Of a DNA stretch of 64,000 bases, positions 11,431 to 23,400 are shown piece by piece. The translations under genes were made by a program, and so were the position numbers. A model generated the notes under the pieces. That model saw only the letters and a program-made list of their open reading frames with translations, searched no databases and was not told the origin of the DNA. Every line of letters begins with the position of its first letter. The first letter of the stretch is position 1. Source of the stretch: Prostheceraeus crozeri (lineage: Eukaryota > Platyhelminthes > Polycladida > Euryleptidae); NCBI GenBank assembly GCA_907163375.1, contig CAJQUW010010445.1:62001-126000 (forward strand). Reading direction: 5' to 3'.

Positions 11431-14400
11431 CTGAAATTAAGAATTACCATTCATCGAAAGATATTTCAATTATTTCTAGACAGACTCGCACACATTATGT
11501 ACTATACAGTACATGTGGAAATTCTTTATTTCCATCCTCATATTTCCTCCTACGTTTCTTTTTTATTTTCTACTGAGGGATACCTTTAGTGTGTAAGCTC
11601 ACCCAATTCCCAGTAGCTTTTATTTGAAAAGCACACATCGATAATGCCTCCCGATATCGGTTCCTATGGATACAATCAATTGGGAGGTTCTTGAGAAATA
11701 AGCAACTTACGCTAAATCCACGGTCTTCTTTTGATTCACAGTCTTTCTCATCGGCGGACAACTCTGGATTACTTTGAGAGGAAGCCAATATTTTTCGTGT
11801 TTCTCTGAGTACGTCTATGGATGGCGGCTTAATGTACACAATGTAAGGCTTGACACTGCCAGTGTATAGGCTTATGATCGACTGAAAATGAAAGCATGAA
11901 TATGTGAAAGTTGAAATTGTAGGTAAGTGATTGACGGCGACTACACATGTCGGAGATTCATAACCAAGTTGTTTCAAATTTTCAAATACGTCAATATTAA
12001 CAAGTTTTAAAAATAACATGTAGAATAGAGTTAACTCAACAGTTCGGTTAGCATAATGGAAACAGGACATTACCATTCATGAAATGAACACTACTAATTC
12101 GAAACTCCTTTGAATTCGGCGCTGAGTAATCATTTTCTTCAATCAAACATTTCGCAAGCCTGATCTTTAAAAGAAATCTGTTTATGTCTGTAAGAAGAGC
12201 TTTGCACACTTACTTCGAATTTGGCTGTAAACACTGCCACTCTTCCAGCCTGCATGACTTCTAACAAAGCATCAATGCAAAGACCGGTCCGCTCACTCTC
12301 ACTGACTTTATGACCATCAATGATACTGAAACGAAGTTCATAGAAAAGAATGCTAATAGTATGTTGAATTGACACGATCTCACCTATTTGTATTTACGAA
12401 AGTTTCAAATTCTTCTTGAGTGACGAATAGATAGTCACGCCCATGCTGCTCTTCACTTCTAGGTTCTCGAGTGGTAACTGAAAGAAAAAACAAAATAGTT
12501 CCTTTTAATAGTAAATATGAAATGTAATTAAAATTGTGACATCTCTATTGAATATCAGATTGCATAAATTCTCTTAAATGGGGACTGATATTCATGAGCA
12601 CAACTTATGTCATGCGCAGTAGTCACGACAAGAATGTGTATACACAAAATCTCTTCAACTATATAGTCAAATCTCCTACCATCATAGTCATATTCTTCTG
12701 TTAATTAACAGAATAATCATTATGAATATGATTTATGATAAATTCCGGCAATCCCACAAATATAAAGAGATTTATAGGCACGTAACGCCATTTGTAATAT
12801 AACATGAAGAAACAGAATGGACAAGCAATAAAACAAATGAATACTCGGATTAGTACGATGAATAAATCCTACAACACACATTCTATCTCAATTACATCTC
12901 ATACCTGAGACAGGACATCATTTCAAGCCAAAACATTGAATAATCTAAGCATTTTAATGAAATAAACACATAGTTTTCTTATAGCCTTCAGAGAGTGAAA
13001 TGTGAGACTTGATGAAACTTTGCTTTGAGTGACCATGTGGCTCAGTGTTCGCTACGGGAGATCTGGGCTCGACACTGGTCGAATCAAACCGAAGACCAAA
13101 AGGAAAGCGCTTGCCGAGTACAAGGTTGACTTATTTTTATTTAAACTTTAGGTACATCTTGTTTATGGTATTACCGTATGTTACAATTGTGGTATACATG
13201 GTACTGAACTTTGAACTTTGTGTGCATTGTGTACTGTTTGAACTGTATACATTGAACCTTTGGGCTGGAGCTCTGAAACCTTCATGCGTTGGCCCCGATC
13301 GAACCAATCTTACCAGAGTAACGCCGCATGCTGGTAAATTAAACCGGTTAGCCCAGGTAGCTGCGAAGGACTGTGGAGTCCTGTTGGAGGAAATGCCATC
13401 CGAAAATGAGCTTATATATTGCTTGCGATATAACTCACGGCATCCATATTTTTCACCTCACTGCCTTGTGAGTAGGAGTCGCACTCCAAAGGCTAGGAGC
13501 ACCGCCAAAAAACTGCTTTTTCGCTAAATGATATGGATGAGGGAAAACCATCACTGGTAGTGGTAACTAAAACATTCGGCAGTCCAATCGGTAAACGAGA
13601 AAACAGCATGACAGCAATGATGATAAGTGTGAAAAGTATGCAGCACTATACCAAATGTATGTTGAAAGATACGCCGAAATTTGAATGCTTCGATTACTTA
13701 AAAGTCATCAACGCTTTCAGACATTTTTTGTTTACCAGATAATAAGAGCTATATTGTTCTTAGCCGCCTAGGAGACCGAGAGAACTCATAAAATGCTCTA
13801 CTATCATAAATTGAGACATTTTCCCCACGCAATGATACCTAGAAGGCCTGATAAGATTTCTGTATCATAAATAAAAACATAATGTGGACTAAGCATGCAA
13901 AACTTAATGCAATATTCAGTTTGATTTACTTTAGCTAAAAAAAGCAAGCTACCTAGAGAAGGGCATCCGAACTGCAGTAAAAGTACCACAACGCTCCAGA
14001 AAAGTCTGACTATTTCAGCACCGTCCAAGCTCTCAGTGTGGGGTGTAGTGCAGGCCTCCCACGCTACTTTTTCAAATTTCAGGACACAAAAATCATTAAA
14101 TTTCAAGACAATTTTTCGCAGCAGCCTTCATCATCCCTAATAGCTGCTCCTTTACCAACCTTTTATTACCAACCGTGATCAACTTTTCAGTTTACTCGTA
14201 GTTGTATCTAAGTTGATTTATGCCAAGCAGCGAATTCCAATTTCCATTTAGCCGAATATTACTATATATTATTACTATCATAAGTTTTTTGTCAATGATT
14301 TTTTTATCTCGCAATTAGGTTAAACATTAAATTAGGCCTATCTAAAATTTTGTCAAGACAGCTCAAACCACCAAATTCTAAACCTACTGGGTCCTGCATT

Positions 14401-17400
14401 AAAGAACATAAAACAAAACTCAAGTTGGTCGGACATTCTTACTATAGTAGGAACCATTTCAGATCAACTTGATCGTTTGAATTCATGTTCCTTTAACAGA
14501 TCGGCAAGCCAGGGGCGCTCAACTCCCTGCACTCCTAAAATGAATGTGCCTAGCTACATTTTATTTTGTTGTGTACCGATAAATTCATTTCAAATCTGAT
14601 GACTAACTGACAACCGCTCTAAGCATAACTTCAGACATTTTTCGCAAAAAATTATATTTTCAGTTGAACTGTAAGGAAAAACTGCAAGAAAATCGTCATA
14701 TTTCAGGACTTTCAGGACAAATCTGGACAGTTTTAGCAATTTCAGGACGAGTGGGAGGCCCATGTAGTGCCATAAGCTTCATTTTTTACGTAGAAAAAGC
14801 GATAATTCTTCATATATTATTCTGTCATTATGAATAATTTACTTTTCAAATCTATTCACAAGACAATGTTTCCGTCCTGCATTGAAATGCGATGTAAACA
14901 ACTTCTGATAAATTGTATCAGAGGTAATAACACCTGTAGTCAGAATTCAAAATAGAAAAACTTCTAAGCTTGGGATAAACTTTTTCTTTCCTAAAAATTG
15001 TGGTTTTTATTTTTAACTTCTGATAAGCTGAGCTTTAAGACTAAAGTATGTTGAGATGGGAAAGGGGTAAACAAGAAAATGATCTACATGCATGTAAATA
15101 CAATCGATGCATCTCATGTCTTTACCCACAACTTTTCCAACCACTACATCATAATTTCAAGCATGGCATTCGATAACAAATGTAATGAGAACTCACTGCG
15201 TATTGGCTCCTTGAAGTGTTCTGGCTCTGTGCTAATCAATCGCCTTTTCAATTCACTCTTTCCGACCCGTCGTGCACCTGTTGGAAAATTCAACATTCAG
15301 GTTTCATTTTTCTAATAAATTAATCAATCGTCAATAAAATTGAACTGAAATATTCACCGTAATCAAAATGCATCATTTTCAATTCTGGATTCATGTTTCT
15401 TGCCGTAAATGTGCCGTATAAGATCGTACTCGCACTGCACACTTTGCATATGCGCAAAATTATAGAACAAGTCAACTATTGTCGAAAAGCTTCTTTTCCG
15501 AGATTTTAGAATTTTTCCAATCAACTAATTTAGCATGGCATCTTACGGGTACTTAGAATATCAAGGACAGAGCAAGGCAACAAAAATAAAGATACGTTTT
15601 GCAAAATCATTTATTTGCTTCCCTAACCGGATGGAAAATAACAATATTTCACACATCGAAAATCTGGCAAATGAAATTTCATTTTTAGTATCATCCTTCT
15701 CTTGATGCTTCATAGATTACTTAAGTGAATAGTGAATAGCATTTAAAGGGCACTGTAATGATATTATTGATAATGAATTCCATATCATACAAGTGAAGCT
15801 GCAATCAATGACATTAAGCAGAACGAAGAATTTTTAATTAAAAGATAAATGCATCAGCTAGAGGTTGAATAACTGTCTTACTGTTTGACTATTTTTAAGA
15901 ATAAAATGTGTCAAATATAGTCAACGATTTTCTAATCTTCCGAAAACATCGTCACTTTTATTTACTACCGTACTTTAAATTTAATTCGTCTGATTTCAAC
16001 TGTCATTATGAAATAATTCTTGTCAATTCATGCAATTCACATTTTTGTGATATTTATCTAGGTAAACGCATTCAATTAGGAAAGTACATACAAATTTTAC
16101 TTAGATAAAGTTTAAGTTGACCATCATGAAAGTGAAATCGCAAATCAAAGAGAAATATATAAACATGAGAAAAATATTTGGGTCACTCAACCATAACCAA
16201 AACATTTAATAAATATTGATTTCATAGTTCGTCCGTACGGGAGGTTAGTCATAATTGTGTGAAAAAAACAATCGCTCCCTTTGTTTGACGTAAATCTATT
16301 TTAAAAAAAATTTTAAAATAGATTTACGTCAAAGGGAGCGATTGTTTTTTTCACACAATAATAAAAATTGACTCAAAATCCAAGAAATTTTCAAAACGAA
16401 AGTACTCTCCCGAAGTATTTATGCCACAATAGAAGATGATACAGAGTTGCCAACGTCTTGGGTCCAGACCCTTTCTCAAGGCAGTTAACTATAATATTAG
16501 TATAATATATGATATTTATAGTTAACTGCCTTGAAAAATAAGTCCAAGACTTTCCATCAATAAGTCCAAAGTTAGAATAACTGTTTTCATCACCAGTTCT
16601 ACAATTGAAATCGCCGATCATTTTAACTAACATTTCATTTTAAACTAAACCATATATTGCTTAATATTTTCATATAATTCTCGGTCTTTGTATTTTGAAT
16701 CACGATTGCCCACTTAAAAAAACAATCCGGAATAAATCGTGAAGGCTATTCCAATACGTGCTACCTAATTTGAGTATTTGTAGATTCCTCTCTCTTAAAT
16801 CAAATTTTCAACATCTAGCTGTGAAGTATTATCTCTTTCTTTTACAAATACCAAAGCACCTTTTCTGTTTCTTCCACGATTATTATTTTTATCAATGGTT
16901 GCAGTGGCTGTTCTTGATTACTGCTCAAGTGGATTTACATTGATTACTGCTCAAGTGGTTAGACATATAATATCTGCGTTTCGTGCATCATGCAAGAAAT
17001 CATTATTTCTGGTTTATTTCTCACTCAATCCATTTACATTTACATAGAATAAAACTATATTCATATATTTTCGTTGCCCTTTTCATCTTTTCCTTATATT
17101 TCATCCTCTCCTTCCTCCAGTTCATCAAAAATAGTGATGATTATCATAGTTATTACGTGTTGAGTAGTATGTCTGTCTGTTATTATCTGTTCTGTAGTGA
17201 TTGGTTTGTTGTTCATGATGATTAGGTGCTGCAGGTCTGCTTCTATCACCAGATTGGTTATTTTGAAATTGGTAATTTCCGTTTTCATAATATTGTTGTT
17301 GTGGTCTGCCGTATGCTCGTTGTCCATGATAAAACGATTTCGTGGAAATCTTCGTTCATTTATCCATTCATAGTCAGATCTGAAATGTCCTGCCTGTTTC

Positions 17401-20400
17401 TTCGGTAAATCCTTGGTCTCGACTTTTGAAACAATGTTGGCCTTTTTGCATAGCGGTACGATTGGTGTTGTACCAGCAATTCCATAATATATATACCACA
17501 TCTGCCACATGTGTGGCAAGATTTAAATCTTGTTGAATTTTGATGCCGTTGCTGTGAGTGACACTTGTTGGACATCTTGACACTGACTTTGATGATCTGC
17601 TTGCATCTGTCATTGTGTTTGCAGTTCTGTTAGCTGTGGCTGGCTGTGTAGTGCAGATGCTGGACGGAATGATGCATGCTCAACTGCACCGTTTGGAAGC
17701 GGTCTTCACGGAGCGCCTTCACATGTTGCTGTTAAAGTAATTCTGCTTTTGACTTCCGTCATCATGTTGTTGTCATAAGTAATCCTCCTTCCGAGATATT
17801 TGAAATGTTTGACGTGTTCAAGTGGTTCTTCTCTCGCCATTTTGAAGTGTTAGTCCAATGCTGTGTTTTGGCATTGCCACTACTTTGGAAATTGATCTCA
17901 ATTCCAAACCGAATCGCCGTTGTGTCTAATGCGCTGGTTAGTCACCACACTTAACTACATGTGTAAATTTAAAATGCTATGGTTGCAAGTTCCATGTTGA
18001 AATATATGGCAAGTTAGTTGACAATGAATGAGTCATGCTGCAGTGTCACTTTCATGGCCGAATGGGTGTCAGTCGACTTCAGAGAGATCAATTAGCCTTT
18101 TAGCCATATACTTACGCAATGCAGATAGGATGGTTCCCATGTGTTGTGTGCAAGGAGTCGGACGAAACTCTATATCCAGAAGATGTAAGATGTTCGTGCA
18201 TCGTGATGTCACGAATATCTAGTGCCTCGATGTCACCTTCAATGACAGATTAAGACCTGATAGCACATTACCAAAATATTTAACAATCGCAATTTCTCAG
18301 CCAGGGGTGAGTGGGAAGCGCCTGTGGTTTGTGTGGGTCCTGGGGTGTTGGAGAATGAGATGGGGTGGGGTGGGAAGCGCATGTCGCTTGTGTGGGTCCT
18401 GGGGCACTTTGGGCTGGTTGAGAATGGGATGGGGTGGAGTGGGGCAACTTATTTTGGATGCAGACATGTAGCTCCATCACATATTATATGCAACGTTTGC
18501 ATCTGATGCATTGTGTGTGTAAAGAAAAAGCGTGAAGCATTAAAACACATCAAATTCTGACACATCCGCGTGCAGTCTAATCGGATGGAACTGCAGTCAT
18601 GCTTTCTCAACATCAGACATTTCTCACATGCGAACCATCCATGGAGTAGATAGATATTATCAGACTTGAACAAATTAACCACAAAACTCTTTGCCAGCCG
18701 CAGACGCTGCGTTTCGCCCTACAAGGATTCGTCGATAGTTTGGCCATTACAAGCCGCACTGAGCGAAGCGCAACGTCTACGACTGCCAAGAAAGTTCCTT
18801 TTATTGTTCAAGTATGATTACATTTTCAAAATTGTTGAAAAACTGGATGACAAGTTATTCAAGAAGACATCGAATTATGAACACCATGTCCATAATCAAT
18901 GCATAATTACGCACATAAATTGCTTCCTCTCCTAAAAAGCAAATGCCACTTCCTTCGTCATTAGCAACGCTCCAATCATCGACTTGCATGTACAACTAAC
19001 AAAACCAGAAATCTTTTCATGCAACCCCTTCAAAAGTCTGATCGAGGTCGGCGTTCAGAGTTCCACTCCATCTATCCTCCTCCAGTATTCTACTATATTC
19101 ATACTTCCCTCTATTATCTATCTTGTAAAATGAAGTGTGTCTGTCATTTTGGTAATAAAGCTTTTATTATTGTTATTATCACATATTGCAGATTAACGTG
19201 ATTGCCATACGATACACTTCTTTCAAGTAGGGCAATGAGCTAAGTTATTCTAAAACTTTTTGCAACACTGTCAGTGTAGGCGTCTAGAAAACTTGCCGCT
19301 TATTTAGGTTGACCCTTACATCATAAGATTCTCACAGCATGCGTCAGAGACATGGTCAGTCAAAGCTGAAATATCTTACTCGACTACTGAAAAAATGAGA
19401 GCTCTTTGATGTGTCCAAGTAAGCTATGTAAGTCACACGGCATGTGCCAACGGAAAAGCATGCTTGGAATACCAAAAATTACTGCAATCAGTTGTGCAGC
19501 ACTTGGAATTCAGTTGAAAAGTAAAATTCCTCACTCTACGTCGCTCAAGAAGTGTAGAAGTGACCCAGGGAAGAGAAAAAGAAATTGTGGCGAAATGTGG
19601 GACAGGATCTGAATCTCCTGCATCTCAGATATAAATAAATATTGTCTAAAACTCACCGACGATAACGATCGGTCGATAGCTTCCCTCTTCCGGGAGGAAT
19701 TTGAGTACGAAGTCGTAAGTTAAAACATTGCATCTGCTATTTACGGGTTCTGGAAAAATATAGATGAGATAACAGTAGTACTTCACATGTCAATGGGTAA
19801 ATGAGGATCTTACCTTTTGTTTTCTGATTGTGAGAAGACTGGAGTCGGAGTTGCTCCTTTCTGTAATCAGCAATGATATTACTAACATCAGGATCAATTA
19901 TGTACGGATCACCCTTTACATTGCGAGGCTATACACTCTTTAGCAAAGTTCATGAATTACCTACAAAGCTGGCTATATTGTTCCTTTTTCCCTCACTGAT
20001 CAATGGTAAAAAAGTCACATGCGTACGAATGAAGTAATTTTCATCGCATAAGAAACAATGTCAGTCATTCAAAAGTTAATCAATTAATTCACGGGTAGCT
20101 GATTTTTTACACAAAATGTAAAATAGTTAATGATTGATCAATAAAAAAACATTACTGTAAGCAGGTAACTGACCTGCAAATTCACCAGCAATCTTATGCT
20201 GAGTTATTGAGAGAACAAAACATAAACTAAGGTAGAAGATACACGGTGAGCCTCTGTATACGGGAGAGCAACGTCACTTGTCTAGTAATAAACAAGTTGA
20301 CCTCTAAAAATTTAACTTCTTATTTTCTATAACTTCGAAACAACATTTGCAGCAACCTTAAGACCAAACAAGAAGATTATGTATCAGCCAGAATGTTGCG

Positions 20401-23400
20401 AAGGTATTCAACTATTCCAGAAATTAAATAGCTATTTTAATGATTCGAAATAAATGTCAAATTTAGCAATGAAAAATGAAAAGAAAAAAATACAGGATTC
20501 GTCCTTAAGAAGACTGATAAACATTCACTATTTTCAGAAATTGTTATGCTAAGTGTAGCATAAATAATATACGCTCGCCATCGAGAGACCCGGACACTAT
20601 TCAGGCTTTCTGTCCATACTGCTTCTAGCTAGGCCCTGCACACACTCACTAATAATTAATCAAGAACCAAGATTATTTATTGGAATACTCGGATATAAAA
20701 TATGGAGTTCAATTCCAAATTCACATCTTTTGTGTTCAATATGAAAATGGGTTGACTGAGTTATCAGTTCATTCCCAATAACACAACATTTTATGCACCG
20801 CCCCCACAACTATTTTTTTGTCACCATAGACACAACAACTCTATGGTTTCCGGAAATCTGACAAAACAAGGGTCATGATTCTTTATCTTCCACAACACAC
20901 ACCATTTATAGGCTTCTCATATCAAAGTCTCTTTCAGCACCAAATGTTTGCCTGCAAACATTATAGCGCATACTCGCCAATGCATGTGTTTATCAATCAA
21001 CATGATTTGACTACAAAGTCACGAAAAAATAATTGATCTATTTTTGTATGTGTAAGAGAAAGAAACCTTACCATAGAAATAATAAAGACCTCTCCTTACC
21101 ACCGCCTTTCGGTTGAACGATCGTCTGCTGACGTTTGCCCTCAATTTTCCTCGATTATTTTGCATCCTCTTCTATTAGGTGCAAAGCTCTTATGTCTGCT
21201 CACTGCTGCAACAGTATCCTTCCAAGTCTTCTTAGGACGTCCATTGGGAACGCTATCCTTCAATTTCAAAATTCATGTCACATCGTAGCCACCCTTCTCT
21301 TCTGTCAAAATGCCGAAACCAACAGTCTGCTTCGGCGAATGACATCGCGATAGAATCGATGTCTGCGCACTCAATTTCATGGTCATCCAACTTTGTGGCA
21401 CTTGGGATTGGCAGACTTATCATCGCCAGTGAAATTCGGAGAGGCTTTGGAGACTTCACTTCACACCACTGATTATCGGTGAACCTATTTAAGGCATGCT
21501 TTACACTGTGAGAAATAGAAACCGACCCCTCCACCGCACAAACTGCACGATCAACTACTTTCAGGTCTGAGAACATTTTCGCTGGAATCATTGAATCCAC
21601 TCAACATTGTTGTTATCTTTAAGACATTGATTTCAAGTCCCCCGAACAATTCTCTCCGTTTATTTAACTTTCTTTGCAGCTCAGAAGCAGAGGACGCTAT
21701 CAGTGCCAAGTCGTCAGCGCACAGAACTTCAAGTGGCAGACCGTAGGACATCTTTCCCAACTGCACCCATTGAGGTCGCGAAGAACAGAATCCTGGTGTA
21801 CAGCAACTCACGCATCAAAACTCTCTGAATCACCTTCGTTGAACTCTCTGAATCGTTCTTGCGCGGAATGTTCTCAAATTCTGATACATAACCTTGATAA
21901 CTTGAACCGCTTGCTCCCCTACTCCAGATTGTCGGAGTGACCGCCTCCTCGAGATCTTGTCATACGCATTCTCTGTACGAAGGCGAAAAACAACTAGCGG
22001 CTCTTTGCACAGTACTTTTCAAGCGCCTTGTGATGGAAATGGCATCGGCCGTCTTTTTTCTCACTAACAAAATCAAGCAACAGATCGTTCAAAATCACTT
22101 ATGAGCGGACTCTTCAATCGATTACTAGATCAAAGATATTCATTCCATTATGAGAAGAGCCCATTAAGAGTCACAGTCGAAGAGATAGAGGGATCATGGT
22201 CTTGCTCTTTGCCATCGTCATCAATACTGGTTCCAGTTATGTAAGAAAAGGTTTGCCCTACGAACTGTTGTATGCTGATGACCTTCTGCTGATGGCTGCT
22301 GCTGAGAGTGAACTCAAAGAAAAAGTTATCGCCTGGGAAACGAAAGGTCTGAAGATGAACACAGGAAAGACCAAAGTACTTGTTAGTGGAACACGAGATC
22401 GGATAGAAACAAAATACCAAACAGCGAAATGATCATGTGGTACTGGAGCCGGAAGCAACTCTATTCGTTGTACGTCCTGTACGAGGTGGGTGGATGCGAC
22501 ATGCAGCAAAGTGAAGGGAAACCTCATCAGAGCCATCAACTTCGTTTGCCGAACATGCATGTCAAAACATGGATGTCGAATCGACTGCGGAGTGTGTTGA
22601 AGTGTGGAAAGAGCTTGCCTTGTGTGTGATAGCTCTGGAAGTGTTGAGTCAGCAGTAATTAAGAATAAGATGTGGATGATGTAAAATTCTATGAACTGCA
22701 ATCCTTCTTGACGTTTAAAAGACCGTTGCATTCATCCCATGACCTTCCCATGATGCTTGAGCGTGTGGAGATGCGAATGTTATGGTGGATCTGTGGTGTC
22801 AGACTATCGGACAGGAAATTGAATGACACCATCAGAAATTCAATGGATTCTGACAACATCACAGACATCGTGACAAGGCAAATGCTACGTTGGTTTGGCC
22901 CACGTGATGAGAAGGGATGAGACAAAGTGGATTGTAAAGGTTTTGTGGATGGTAAACGAGGAGTAGGAAGACAAAGGAAGACCTGGAAGCAAGTGGTGAA
23001 AGATGACCTCATACGTGTAGGAGTTTAGGAAGCGGACGTCCGTGATCGACCGAAATGGAAGTCCATACTCATGCAGAAAACGTCTAACTCAGCATCTTCT
23101 GGAAGCAAAAGACGCAAAAGGGATGAGCGAGTGAGGAAGAAAGCCAACTTATATAAGTGCTTTACTAAGCGCCTTGCGGCAACAAATCGCCTATACTCTA
23201 AGGATTTGTAGAAAATGTAAGAGCAGTCTATAAAACTGAAAAAATTGGACTGCGCACGGTGCACCGGTTCTCCGGTATGCCCGCAACTTTAAATAGCGAG
23301 CTGTGTCGATGCTAAGAGAGGTAAACTATCCGATGATTCCTGATATTGGATGAAATGACAGCTATTCAGGTCTGTTCCCTTTTTTTCAACTAAGAATGCA

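Larger units (their letters stand above)
12478..15196 (-). other. MAGUK intron 8
   Basis: 2.7-kb intron holding a possible tRNA-derived SINE near 13.03 kb and a 711-bp hAT MITE (14052-14762). A plus-strand open frame at 13045-13527 (160 codons) covers the putative SINE and following DNA. It shows no recognisable motif and lies antisense inside the intron, so I do not call it a gene. Confidence 0.6.
15278..19656 (-). other. MAGUK intron 7
   Basis: 4.4-kb intron. It contains a 106-bp hairpin (16254-16359), a retrotransposon endonuclease fragment with its own internal hairpin (16391-16633), a doubtful CCHC-like fragment (17.1-17.6 kb), a G-rich duplication (18.30-18.45 kb) and a non-LTR 3' tail (18.64-19.19 kb). 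The rest, including 15.3-16.25 kb, is unremarkable AT-rich DNA. Confidence 0.6.

Noticed and set aside
13045..13527. 160-codon plus-strand open frame
   Set aside because: No recognised motif, overlaps a possible SINE and lies antisense in a MAGUK intron; hydrophobic stretch is from AT-rich codons.
17094..17225. Hydrophobic plus-strand frames as small membrane proteins
   Set aside because: Antisense to the Asn/His-rich minus-strand stretch and typical of AT-rich shadows.
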